From: Muribaculaceae bacterium
GTDB taxonomy: Bacteria; Bacteroidota; Bacteroidia; Bacteroidales; Muribaculaceae
Length of the DNA: 20,840 bases
Assembly: GCA_009775125.1 (NCBI GenBank)
Contig: VSPD01000047.1
Location: 1-20,840, forward strand
Direction: 5' to 3'
The notes below the pieces were generated by a model that was not told the origin of the DNA, did not search any database, and saw only the letters and a program-made list of their open reading frames with translations. Positions within the stretch are counted from its first letter, which is position 1. Every line of letters begins with the position of its first letter. Of this stretch, positions 6,849 to 14,097 are shown in pieces. A program made the position numbers and the translations under genes.

Positions 6849-8036
6849 ATGCGATTTCCACTTCTGCCCATATTAATCTTGCTGGCGTTCAACGCCTTGG
6901 TCGATGTCTACATCTATTGTGTAGCCGCCACATCGTCGCGCAAGCGTTGGCCTGCCAAGGTGCAATTATGGTCGGCCGTGTTCTTCGCCTTGGCCTTGAT
7001 AGCCACAATATGTATGCCAAAGCGCGGAGGGTCTGAAAACGAATTCCTCTGGGTGCTCTGGATGCTGTTCGGCTACCTGTCGATATATGCAGGCAAAATA
7101 ATATATGTGCTCGGCGACATCATATCACGCCTGCCGAGGCTTTGGAAAGCGCGACGATGGAAATGGGTGGCCCGCACCGGGCTTGTGCTCGGCATAGGCC
7201 TGTTCTCGGCCATGTGGTGGGGCGCGCTGTTCAACCGGTTCCGAGTGAACGTAATCGACAAATCGGTTTACCTTTCCGACTTGCCGGCGGCGTTCGACGG
7301 CTTCCGTATCGCGCAGATTTCCGACCTGCATGTCGGCACATTCGGCACCGACCCTGAGTTTCTCGACAAACTTGTAGCCGAAGTAAACGCGCAGAAACCC
7401 GACCTTATTGTCTTTACGGGCGACATCGTGAACCGCCGCTCGTGCGAACTGCCGCCTTTCACTCAGGCTCTCTCGCGGCTCAAAGCTCCCTACGGCGTAT
7501 ATTCCGTTATGGGAAACCACGACTACGGCGACTATGCCTCTTGGGAATCAGACGGCGCAAAGGAAGAAGACGTCCGCAACCTTCAAGCCATGCAGGCGAA
7601 AATGGGATGGAAAATGCTCAACAACGCCCACGACATAATCCGCGTAAAAGGCGATTCAATAGCCCTTATCGGTGTGGAAAACGTCGGCGACCCGCCTTTC
7701 AAGACCTACGGCGACCTCAGCCGTGCATATGCCGACATAAACGACCCCACTGTTAAAATCCTCCTCTCTCATAACCCCGCCCATTGGGAAACCGACCTGC
7801 GCGACAACAAAAACAGCAACATAGCCCTTACCCTCTCCGGCCATACTCATGCCATGCAGATGGAAGCGTTTGGATATTCGCCGGCGGCGTTACGATATAA
7901 ATACTGGGGCGGCCTCTACTCCGACAATAAAGGCCAATATCTATATGTAAACATAGGAGCCGGAACAGTTGGATTCCCATCACGCATCGGGGCCACTCCG
8001 GAAATTACAATCATCACCTTGAAAGACCGAAAGTGA
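6849..8036 (+). CDS. Membrane-anchored metallophosphoesterase (calcineurin-like)
   Basis: This 395-aa protein has about four N-terminal membrane helices (4-24, 38-56, 66-90, 108-127), then a calcineurin-like phosphoesterase domain from about residue 150. Metal and phosphate ligands are all present: ISDLHVG (Asp159, His161), GDIVNR (Asp192), GNHDY (Asn223, His224), LLSHNP, and SGHTHAMQ near the C terminus. The layout resembles YkuE/YaeI-type membrane phosphoesterases that act on lipid head groups or phosphoesters at the envelope; the real substrate is not known. Its TGA overlaps the GTG start of tex (GTGA), so the two are coupled. Following an acyltransferase, a link to envelope lipid metabolism is plausible but unproven. 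Confidence 0.88.
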   Translation: MRFPLLPILILLAFNALVDVYIYCVAATSSRKRWPAKVQLWSAVFFALALIATICMPKRGGSENEFLWVLWMLFGYLSIYAGKIIYVLGDIISRLPRLWKARRWKWVARTGLVLGIGLFSAMWWGALFNRFRVNVIDKSVYLSDLPAAFDGFRIAQISDLHVGTFGTDPEFLDKLVAEVNAQKPDLIVFTGDIVNRRSCELPPFTQALSRLKAPYGVYSVMGNHDYGDYASWESDGAKEEDVRNLQAMQAKMGWKMLNNAHDIIRVKGDSIALIGVENVGDPPFKTYGDLSRAYADINDPTVKILLSHNPAHWETDLRDNKNSNIALTLSGHTHAMQMEAFGYSPAALRYKYWGGLYSDNKGQYLYVNIGAGTVGFPSRIGATPEITIITLKDRK

Positions 8037-10162
8037 ATATATACCAAGAAATCGCCCGACGCCTGGGATTTACCGAACGGGCTGTCGAGGCCACAATCGG
8101 ACTCCTCGACCAGGGAGCGACCATTCCGTTTATAAGCCGCTACCGCAAAGAACACACCGGCAGCCTCGACGAAGTGGAGATACGCGACATCTCCACACTC
8201 TATGAGTATTTCACCGAGCTTCAAAAACGCAAGGAATATATTCTCGGCGTGATTGAAGCCGCAGGCGCACTTACCGATGAATTGCGCTCGCGCATCGACG
8301 AGGCCACGGAAGCCAACGTGCTCGAGGACATCTATCTGCCCTTCAAGCCCAAACGGCGCACACGCGCCACAGTGGCCCGTGAACGCGGCCTCGAACCCCT
8401 CGCCAAGATGATTATGGCAGGTAATTCACCTTCAATAGCAAAAGCCGCCGCACGGTTCGTTACCGGCGAAGTGACCGACGCCGAGGCCGCCATAGCCGGA
8501 GCAAAAGACATCATAGCCGAATGGGTGAGCGAACATTCCCGCGCTCGCGACACCATACGCCGCAAGATGCAGCGCATCGGCACCATATCATGCAAGATTG
8601 TAAAAGGGAAAGATGAGGAGGCGCAAAACTACCGCAACTACGACGGATTCTCACGCCCGCTGCGCAAAGTGTCGTCGCACCAATATCTGGCCATGCGGCG
8701 AGGCGAGCGCGAGGGGCTGCTGCGCGTGGGCATCGACATTCCCGCCGACGAGGCTCTGGAAGCCATCGACCGCATGTTTGTGAAAAAGGAGGCGTCGCCA
8801 GAAAGCGCCGCCATTATACGCGATGCCGTGGCCGACGGATACAAACGCCTGCTGCTGCCGTCGATAGAAAACGAGATAGCGGCCGAATGGAAAAAGAAAG
8901 CCGACGAGGAGGCAATAACGCTCTTTGCCGACAATCTTCGCCAGCTCCTGCTCTCGCCCCCGCTTGGACGCAAACGAGTGCTCGGCGTCGACCCCGGATT
9001 CCGCACCGGCTGCAAGCTCGTGTGCCTCGACGAGCAAGGCAACCTGCTGCACTTCGACGTGATATACCCATGCCCGCCACGCAACGAGCGTGTCACATCA
9101 ATGCGCAAGGTCGCCAACCTTGTGGAAGCGTATAAAATAGATGCGATAGCCGTGGGCAACGGCACAGCAAGCCGCGAGACCGAGGAATTTCTAAAACGGC
9201 TCTCCTACCCCCGCGATGTAAAGATAATAGTGGTGTCGGAAGCCGGGGCATCGGTTTACTCCGCATCCGACGTGGCGCGCGAGGAATTTCCCGACCGTGA
9301 CGTGACGGTGCGCGGAGCCGTATCGATAGGCCGCAGGCTCATCGACCCGCTCGCCGAACTCGTAAAAATCGACCCCAAAAGCATCGGCGTGGGCCAATAC
9401 CAGCACGATGTGGACCAAAATGCGTTGAAAGACTCGCTCGACTACACGGTGATGAGCTGCGTCAACTCCGTGGGCGTGAACGTGAACACGGCCTCGAAGC
9501 AACTGCTGGCATATGTTGCCGGCATCGGTCCGCAACTTGCCCGCAACATAGTGGCCTACCGTGCCGAACACGGCGACTTCGCCTCGCGCGAAAGCCTCAA
9601 AGCCGTGCCGCGACTAGGTGAAAAAGCATTTCAGCAAGCCGCGGGATTCCTGCGCATCGCCGGGGCTTCGAATCCCCTCGACAATTCCGCCGTGCATCCG
9701 GAAAGCTACGACACAGTATATCGCATGGCCTCCGATCTTGGCGTCGACATCAACACCCTGATACGCAACGAAGCCCTGATCGACAAAATCGACCTTAGCC
9801 GCTACATATCCGACTCCGTGGGCCTCCCGACCCTCACCGACATTGCCGACGAGCTCCGCCGCCCGGGCCTCGACCCGCGCGCAGAAATAGCCGAGCTCGA
9901 ATTCGACCCCACAATCACCACCATCGAGGACCTGCGCCCCGGCATGGAACTAAACGGCATTGTCAACAACATCACGGCATTCGGGGCCTTCGTCGACATA
10001 GGCGTGCACGAAAGCGGACTTGTGCACATATCACAGATGGCCGACCGCCGCGTCAGCGCCCCCTCCGACGTAGTGCGTCTCCACCAGCATGTGCGCGTGC
10101 GCGTCCTCGACGTCGACCTGTCGCGCCGGCGTATTTCTCTCTCAATGAAAGATATAAAATAG
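8033..10162 (+). CDS. tex: Tex family RNA-binding protein
   Basis: This 709-aa protein starts at GTG (8033), overlapping the preceding stop by 4 nt. Domain order is that of Tex: N-terminal helical region with the signature GATIPFISRYRKEHTGSLDE (about 28-47), YqgF-like RNase H fold beginning with VLGVDPGFRTGCKLVCLDEQ (about 317-336), helix-hairpin-helix region around AGIGPQLARNIVAYR (about 492-506), and a C-terminal S1 domain (about 637-706). Tex is a conserved cytoplasmic nucleic-acid-binding factor linked to transcription and stress tolerance in several bacteria. It is slightly shorter than E. coli Tex/YhgF (about 770 aa). It is 5 nt from the HPPK-like gene downstream. Confidence 0.95.
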   Translation: MNIYQEIARRLGFTERAVEATIGLLDQGATIPFISRYRKEHTGSLDEVEIRDISTLYEYFTELQKRKEYILGVIEAAGALTDELRSRIDEATEANVLEDIYLPFKPKRRTRATVARERGLEPLAKMIMAGNSPSIAKAAARFVTGEVTDAEAAIAGAKDIIAEWVSEHSRARDTIRRKMQRIGTISCKIVKGKDEEAQNYRNYDGFSRPLRKVSSHQYLAMRRGEREGLLRVGIDIPADEALEAIDRMFVKKEASPESAAIIRDAVADGYKRLLLPSIENEIAAEWKKKADEEAITLFADNLRQLLLSPPLGRKRVLGVDPGFRTGCKLVCLDEQGNLLHFDVIYPCPPRNERVTSMRKVANLVEAYKIDAIAVGNGTASRETEEFLKRLSYPRDVKIIVVSEAGASVYSASDVAREEFPDRDVTVRGAVSIGRRLIDPLAELVKIDPKSIGVGQYQHDVDQNALKDSLDYTVMSCVNSVGVNVNTASKQLLAYVAGIGPQLARNIVAYRAEHGDFASRESLKAVPRLGEKAFQQAAGFLRIAGASNPLDNSAVHPESYDTVYRMASDLGVDINTLIRNEALIDKIDLSRYISDSVGLPTLTDIADELRRPGLDPRAEIAELEFDPTITTIEDLRPGMELNGIVNNITAFGAFVDIGVHESGLVHISQMADRRVSAPSDVVRLHQHVRVRVLDVDLSRRRISLSMKDIK

Positions 10163-10167
10163 ACGCA

Positions 10168-10512
10168 ATGTATACATATTTTATACTGCTTGGCTCAAAC
10201 ACCGATGATGCCAATGAAAATATACGCCGGGCGTTGATGTCGTTTGTCTTCATTGGCGACATAGCCGGAGTAAGCCCGGTAGAAAAGTCGGATAATGGAT
10301 ATTATAACTGTGTTGTGGTGGTGCGCACATCATTAGACGCCGAGGCGCTCACCGAGCAGACAAAAGCCACGGAAAAGATGCTTGGACGCGATGCCGACGA
10401 CCGTGAGCACATCCCCATCGACATCGACATAGTGATGCGCGACACCGACATCCTCCGCCCTCGCGAAGCCTCCGCCCCCTACTTCATCTCCTGCATGGAA
10501 TCCCTCATGTAG
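10168..10512 (+). CDS. Short HPPK-like (FolK family) protein
   Basis: This 114-aa protein resembles 6-hydroxymethyl-dihydropterin pyrophosphokinase, the folate enzyme that moves pyrophosphate from ATP to the pterin. Visible matches are LLGSNTDDA near the start, SPVEKSDNGYYNCVV, and IPIDIDIVMRD, where Asp85 and Asp87 correspond to the magnesium-binding aspartates. It is much shorter than usual FolK (about 160 aa), and the RWGPRTLDLD block is reduced: the tryptophan and the conserved arginine before the IDID motif are missing. It may therefore be a divergent or non-catalytic relative, and a full folK may exist elsewhere. It is the last gene of the plus-strand cluster after tex. Confidence 0.75.
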   Translation: MYTYFILLGSNTDDANENIRRALMSFVFIGDIAGVSPVEKSDNGYYNCVVVVRTSLDAEALTEQTKATEKMLGRDADDREHIPIDIDIVMRDTDILRPREASAPYFISCMESLM

Positions 10513-10534
10513 CAGCCGGGCACACGGCCTCGCC

Positions 10535-10624
10535 CCGATTTAATCCGACTTAAATCGATTTAAATCGAGATATATCGATTTAAGGCGAAATGCGTCGATT
10601 TAAGTCGAAATCCGTCGAGAAAAC
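10535..10624. repeat. 20-bp tandem repeat with a 10-bp subperiod
   Basis: Nine consecutive 10-bp units start at 10535, 10545 and so on to 10615. Each begins with NCGA (mostly TCGA), and most odd units read TCGATTTAAR, giving a 20-bp higher-order repeat of about 4.5 copies. Nested 14-bp palindromes occur at 10550-10563 and 10555-10568. The phase is exact, with no indel. The block lies just after the HPPK-like gene in a gap of about 280 nt that has no protein gene. Confidence 0.8.
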
Positions 10625-10673
10625 GCTATTTTTGGTTAATTTATGTTAATTTTGAAATTTTCTTGTTGGAAAA

Positions 10674-10705
10674 TTATGTTATATAACATAAAAATAATAA
10701 TTTTG
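10674..10705 (+). promoter_or_regulatory. Promoter with 18-bp perfect palindrome
   Basis: TTATGTTATATAACATAA (10674-10691) is a perfect 18-bp palindrome. It ends 6 nt before TAATTTTG (10698-10705), a full -7 match, so it covers the -33 and spacer region (TTATG at 10674-10678 is a weak -33). A dimeric repressor or activator bound here would control the start near 10712. Confidence 0.55.
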
Positions 10706-10711
10706 CATCAG

Positions 10712-10774
10712 TTTTTCATGGTATTAGATTTAAGGTAAGAAGATTATTCGTCGTGATGACGGATAATTTTTTTT
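10712..10774 (+). ncRNA. Candidate ~60-nt RNA with six-codon micro-ORF
   Basis: A predicted transcript runs from near 10712, set by the -7 box at 10698-10705, to a strong intrinsic terminator at 10743-10774. It holds an ATG-started micro-ORF at 10718-10738 encoding MVLDLR and stop; the stop is 4 nt before the terminator stem. No larger gene follows on this strand, so the unit is either a small RNA, a leader-peptide attenuator without its gene, or the 3' end of the upstream operon. I have the impression of similar sequences in other Bacteroidales, but this cannot be confirmed here. Confidence 0.5.
10743..10774 (+). terminator. Strong intrinsic terminator
   Basis: ATTATTCGTC (10743-10752) pairs with GACGGATAAT (10758-10767) over a 5-nt loop with a single G-T wobble, followed by eight Ts (10767-10774). 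It works on the plus strand, ending the short transcript and any read-through from the tex/HPPK-like operon before the convergent lipoprotein gene. Confidence 0.8.
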
Positions 10775-10794
10775 GTGCCTGCAAATCGGGACTC

Positions 10795-11286
10795 TTATTC
10801 AAGAGCCTTTGACACGAGAGCAGGGTCGGATATGGCCTCCGAGGCTGAAATTGGCAGCACACGAATGTCGGTGACACGCGCATCGGGGATTATCGAGGCG
10901 ATGATTTCAGAGGGCGAAGGAGCCGACGGCAACGCGGCATATTCAGCGTATGTCCATTTCAGAAATCGTGAATCCTCGCCTATGCCTCCACGGCGATCGA
11001 GCAGCCATCCCGAGCCGACGGGCAATGCCGACGACGCAGCAGACACATCTGTCGGGGCCGGATACGACACGAGCCGACTGTCGGGCCCCACGTTTACAAA
11101 CACATGGTCGGAATAGTCGCCATTGGTCTTGTACAAGACAGCACGAGGCAGAGCCTTGTCGGGAAGCGGACCGGAAATCACAGTGGCTTCTTTTGAGATG
11201 GGCGGCGCGGGCGCAGGCACATCTTTCTTTGCCGAACAGCCGGAAAGCAGTGAAACAGCCACGGATATAATCAGAATTCTATACAT
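10795..11286 (-). CDS. Lipoprotein of unknown function
   Basis: This 163-aa protein has a lipoprotein signal, ISVAVSLLSGC with lipid-acceptor Cys17, followed by a proline-rich linker (PAPAPP). The start is placed at ATG 11284-11286 because the signal peptide begins there; a further upstream in-frame start would add 13 residues read through the protease terminator. The body contains GSGWLLDRRGGIGEDSRFLKW and repeated alternating hydrophobic strands, but no domain I recognise. It follows the C10 protease gene on the same strand and is separated from it by a strong terminator, so it needs its own promoter, which is not obvious. It should sit in the outer or inner membrane facing the periplasm. 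Confidence 0.72.
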   Translation of the reverse strand: MYRILIISVAVSLLSGCSAKKDVPAPAPPISKEATVISGPLPDKALPRAVLYKTNGDYSDHVFVNVGPDSRLVSYPAPTDVSAASSALPVGSGWLLDRRGGIGEDSRFLKWTYAEYAALPSAPSPSEIIASIIPDARVTDIRVLPISASEAISDPALVSKALE

Positions 11287-11294
11287 ATTTATAT

Positions 11295-11340
11295 AATAAA
11301 AACTGCCGGTATATTTGTCGAACAACTATACCGGCAGTTT
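11295..11340 (-). terminator. Terminator of the C10 protease gene
   Basis: AAACTGCCGGTATA (11300-11313) and TATACCGGCAGTTT (11327-11340) form a perfect 14-bp stem. On the minus strand it ends in a U-rich run (A-run 11298-11302 on plus). It lies 6 nt after the protease stop. Confidence 0.8.
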
Positions 11341-11346
11341 ATGGTC

Positions 11347-13287
11347 TTAGAATATTACTTTGCTTATTTTTGAGCCTTGGCGCACTATATAGAGGCCTTT
11401 TTCGGGCCGGTCGACACGAATGCCGTCGACGGTGTAGTATTCAACTGGGGCAGTGTCGTCGGCATCAACATCGGCGATACCCGAGTAACTGCCAACGGTG
11501 AAATAAACAATCTCTGACAGCTGCTGCTGCCCGCTGAACACGGCAGCCATATATTTTGAGCCTACTACGCCCTGCGAGAAATTGCCCGAGGCCATGGTGG
11601 TCGCGCTTTTGCCCTCCTCGATGAAAAGCGTGGGCGTATCGAAATAGGCTATCGCCGAACCGCCGGAAATCGGGAAAATATATACGGAAAGTGTGTTGGC
11701 AAAATAACCCGCGGTGCAATTCACCGTAAGATTGAACTGCAAATTGTCGGCAGCGACAGCGTTTGCATCACCCTCGACAGAGAACGACGATACGCTCACA
11801 GATGTCGACGCCGGAGTTTCGAGCAACTGAACAGTGACGGGGGCGGAAACGACTTGGTTGGATTCAGTCAGGAAAACGAGTGTGTATGTTCCGGCCGACG
11901 GCACGCCTAATTGCGAATTGTAGCGCGAGAACTTGGCCACATATTCCATTTGCTGCGACTCGCCGCCAAGCACATCGACGGGGTAGATGTCGGCTAATGC
12001 CACCACATTGTTGCCGCTGTTGAGCAGCACGGCCTCGATACCGCCGTAATATTCGTCTTGCGTGGGATTTTCAATAGTGGCGTTTATCTTAAACGGGGTG
12101 TTGAAATAGAGCGGAGTGGCCACATCGATGTCGTTCACATAGATTTGCGGAGCGGAATCGGCCGTGAACACGGCGGTGTTTCCGCTTACAGTGGCGGTAT
12201 ATGATTTAACGGCCGATACTTTGGCGCGGATGTCGAACCACTCGCCGGTGGTCGATTTCCATGCCGGAGTCACGGTGTAGGTGCCCGCGGCGAGCGACGG
12301 CATGCGCACATACCAGCCTCCGTAGCCTGAAAGCACGGCTATATTTGAATAGCCTTGTGGTGCCTCGGCATAGGTGACAGAGCCGTCGGATGCAGTGAAT
12401 TTCAGACCGTAAAAACCGCTTATCGGGGCAATTGAATAATTGTAGGCGTTGGCTACAATCACAACATACCCGCCTTTTTGCACCTGGGGAGTGTCAATTT
12501 TAAAGTCGCCGTCGATGAGCATCTGCTCGTACATCTTGCCTTCGCCGGATTTGGCCACGTTGGCGATAATGTCCTGGCCGGAATTATAGCCTGCCGTTGA
12601 GCCGCCGATACCCTGCGATGTGGGGTCGAGAGCTGTAAGGAGGAAATATCCGTCGGACATGCCGCCCCATCCCCAGTTGAAATGGAAATAGCCGTCGGCA
12701 CTGTAACCGTCGCATACGAAAGAGTGGCCGGCAGAAGTGTTCGAGCCGGAATATTGCACGGGGCCGAATTCGGTAAGCTGATTGTACACCAGGTCTTCCC
12801 ATTCGGCCATTCCGTAATAGTCGCGCATAAGGTAACGCACGCCCTTGTCATATCCGAAATAATTCGCAAGGGCCGATGCCACATTCATCGACGGCGCGCC
12901 GGACTCATTTGGCGTGTAGTCCATATCCACCGACACGCCGCAGGCGTGCATGAGAGTGGCCACAGCGTTCTTTTGCGACGTGGAGGAGAATGAGCCGTAA
13001 GAGTCGGCCATGCTCGTCCAGCGGAAAGACGTCGACGAGAAATCCATCGACTGGGAAATCTTCAAGGTCTTAGTAGTATATGAATGAGAGCCGGTACCTT
13101 TTGCCGGATAGTTGTAATATTTCATTACCTGCGCCATGGCCGTGGCCACGCAGCCGGTGACGCTGCGGCTGCCGTTATAGATCGGGCAATAATTGTTGTA
13201 AGGCGAGCCTTGGTTCCACTGCGTCTTTACAAGCGGGGCAATCGGGGCGCGGTCGGCGCGCGACGCACGCGACCTTGCCGGCTCCAC
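11347..13287 (-). CDS. C10 protease, catalytic and C-terminal part
   Basis: This is the open portion after the TAG, 646 codons if initiated at GTG (13285-13287). The nucleophile is Cys46 and the active-site His is His188, with NWGWGG at 204-209. It lacks a signal peptide, so if made independently it would stay in the cytoplasm without its prodomain. About residues 240-600 look like repeated beta-sandwich modules, and the last 45 residues are the sorting-like tail. Confidence 0.6.
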   Translation of the reverse strand: MEPARSRASRADRAPIAPLVKTQWNQGSPYNNYCPIYNGSRSVTGCVATAMAQVMKYYNYPAKGTGSHSYTTKTLKISQSMDFSSTSFRWTSMADSYGSFSSTSQKNAVATLMHACGVSVDMDYTPNESGAPSMNVASALANYFGYDKGVRYLMRDYYGMAEWEDLVYNQLTEFGPVQYSGSNTSAGHSFVCDGYSADGYFHFNWGWGGMSDGYFLLTALDPTSQGIGGSTAGYNSGQDIIANVAKSGEGKMYEQMLIDGDFKIDTPQVQKGGYVVIVANAYNYSIAPISGFYGLKFTASDGSVTYAEAPQGYSNIAVLSGYGGWYVRMPSLAAGTYTVTPAWKSTTGEWFDIRAKVSAVKSYTATVSGNTAVFTADSAPQIYVNDIDVATPLYFNTPFKINATIENPTQDEYYGGIEAVLLNSGNNVVALADIYPVDVLGGESQQMEYVAKFSRYNSQLGVPSAGTYTLVFLTESNQVVSAPVTVQLLETPASTSVSVSSFSVEGDANAVAADNLQFNLTVNCTAGYFANTLSVYIFPISGGSAIAYFDTPTLFIEEGKSATTMASGNFSQGVVGSKYMAAVFSGQQQLSEIVYFTVGSYSGIADVDADDTAPVEYYTVDGIRVDRPEKGLYIVRQGSKISKVIF

Positions 13288-13311
13288 GCCATTGTCGCGC
13301 GCCCATGCTAT

Positions 13312-13650
13312 CTACGAGGCGTAGCTTTCGAGCCAATAGCGGAGGTTGTCCGGGATATTGGCGGCGTCGAAAGAGCCTTCATCGGCATATCCGAGCAGAG
13401 GCGCGGCCACATCGTCGGCCGATACCACCATGTAGCCCGACCGCGTGTCGAAAACATAAGCGGCAGGCAAGCTGCCGGCACTTTGAGTATAGACAGGACG
13501 CAGGGCGGCATCGCCTGATGATTGCAAACCGTGAATCCGCGCGGGACCGTCGACGCGCACGCGTGCCAGAGCCTGTTCGGGCGTCAGCACTTCGGCATTG
13601 GCTGCAAAAGCCGCTGTCGCGGCCGCCAGAACGAGTATAGATTTATTCAT
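13312..13650 (-). CDS. C10 protease, signal peptide and prodomain part
   Basis: This is a 112-codon fragment with signal peptide MNKSILVLAAATAAFAANA and a Spi/C10-type prodomain (EVLTPEQALARV... and GYMVVSADDVAAPLLGYA). The prodomain normally folds over the protease and inhibits it. Made alone it would resemble the free streptopain inhibitor Spi, which is also encoded next to its protease in Streptococcus. That similarity is suggestive only, because here the two parts remain in one frame. Confidence 0.6.
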   Translation of the reverse strand: MNKSILVLAAATAAFAANAEVLTPEQALARVRVDGPARIHGLQSSGDAALRPVYTQSAGSLPAAYVFDTRSGYMVVSADDVAAPLLGYADEGSFDAANIPDNLRYWLESYAS

Positions 13651-13735
13651 GTATCATTTATTTGTTTGAAACGTTCAAAACCGATGAGGGCATGGCCTCT
13701 TAATGAGAACAATGGCATCCTCTGAAAGTTTAATG

Positions 13736-13743
13736 CAAAAGTA
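13736..13743 (-). promoter_or_regulatory. -7 box of the C10 protease gene
   Basis: The minus strand reads TACTTTTG, a full TAnnTTTG match. The leader to the ATG at 13650 would be about 80 nt and contains TTTGAA-ACG-TTCAAA (13665-13679), a short inverted repeat. No good -33 is seen. Confidence 0.4.
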
Positions 13744-13767
13744 ACAAATTTTCTCCTTATTTTTTCG

Positions 13768-13775
13768 TAATTTTG
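13768..13775 (+). promoter_or_regulatory. -7 box of the DUF4286-ruvC-aguB operon
   Basis: TAATTTTG is a full -7 match 14 nt before the DUF4286 ATG (13790), so the leader is very short. The -33 region is T-rich without a clear TTTG. The promoter is divergent from the protease promoter 25 nt away. Confidence 0.5.
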
Positions 13776-13789
13776 CAAAAAGGATTTAC

Positions 13790-14095
13790 ATGATAATATA
13801 TAATATTACATTTTTTGTCGACAACTCTGTGGCGGCCGACGCCATCGAGGCCATAATAAGCAAGATTGTGCCGGCTGCCGAGCGTGCCGGCCTGAAACCA
13901 TATTTTGTCGCCGAGGTAGGCGGCGAATGTGAGCCCGGAATTACCCGCTACGCCATGCACCTTCAAGCCCGGAGCATGGAGCAGGCACAAGCCTGGACTG
14001 AATCGTGCGACGAACTCGCCGCTCTTGTCAATGAGGCCGGCTCAGGAAAAATAATGTTCTTCGGCTCGTTCCTGCACCCGCTTGCCATATTCTGA
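13790..14095 (+). CDS. DUF4286 family protein
   Basis: This 101-aa protein begins MIIYNITFFVD, the usual opening of DUF4286. It has an alternating strand-helix pattern resembling a ferredoxin-like/monooxygenase-type fold (YAMHLQARSMEQAQAW, then KIMFFGSFLHPL at the end). It has no signal peptide or membrane segment. Function is unknown. It is encoded 2 nt upstream of ruvC, an arrangement I associate with many Bacteroidales, which hints at a coordinated role or simply shared transcription. Confidence 0.88.
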   Translation: MIIYNITFFVDNSVAADAIEAIISKIVPAAERAGLKPYFVAEVGGECEPGITRYAMHLQARSMEQAQAWTESCDELAALVNEAGSGKIMFFGSFLHPLAIF

Positions 14096-14097
14096 AA

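Larger units (their letters stand above)
11347..13650 (-). pseudogene. C10 (streptopain-like) cysteine protease split by in-frame TAG
   Basis: Read through one stop codon, this is a single 766-residue frame. It has a signal peptide (first ~19 residues), a Spi/C10 prodomain (about 20-112), a C10 catalytic domain, beta-rich C-terminal modules and a Bacteroidales-type tail ending YYTVDGIRVDRPEKGLYIVR, which suggests surface or secreted export. Catalytic residues are intact: Cys in TGCVATAMAQ and His in GHSFVCDGY, followed by NWGWGG. A TAG at 13312-13314 separates prodomain from catalytic domain; both halves are in the same frame (starts 363 nt apart), so this is a nonsense change and not a frameshift. 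Options are a pseudogene, a sequencing error, read-through or internal initiation. The rest of the frame is undamaged, so the lesion is recent or tolerated. Confidence 0.8.

Noticed and set aside
5422..6861. 479-codon open frame on the minus strand opposite the acyltransferase gene
   Set aside because: It is an antisense shadow produced by GC-biased codons; the plus strand has conserved acyltransferase motifs and a promoter, and the minus product has no recognisable domain.
10535..10624. CRISPR array
   Set aside because: The repeat period is 10/20 bp with no unique spacers and no cas genes, so it is a plain tandem repeat.
10775..11116. Plus-strand frame opposite the lipoprotein gene
   Set aside because: It starts inside the tail of the terminator and is antisense to a gene with a good lipoprotein signal.
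11310..11317. TATATTTG as a plus-strand promoter
   Set aside because: It lies in the stem and loop of the protease terminator and has no plus-strand gene behind it, so the match is probably accidental.
11287..11325. Thirteen-residue N-terminal extension of the lipoprotein
   Set aside because: It would be read through the protease terminator and push the lipoprotein signal peptide inward; ATG 11286 fits better.
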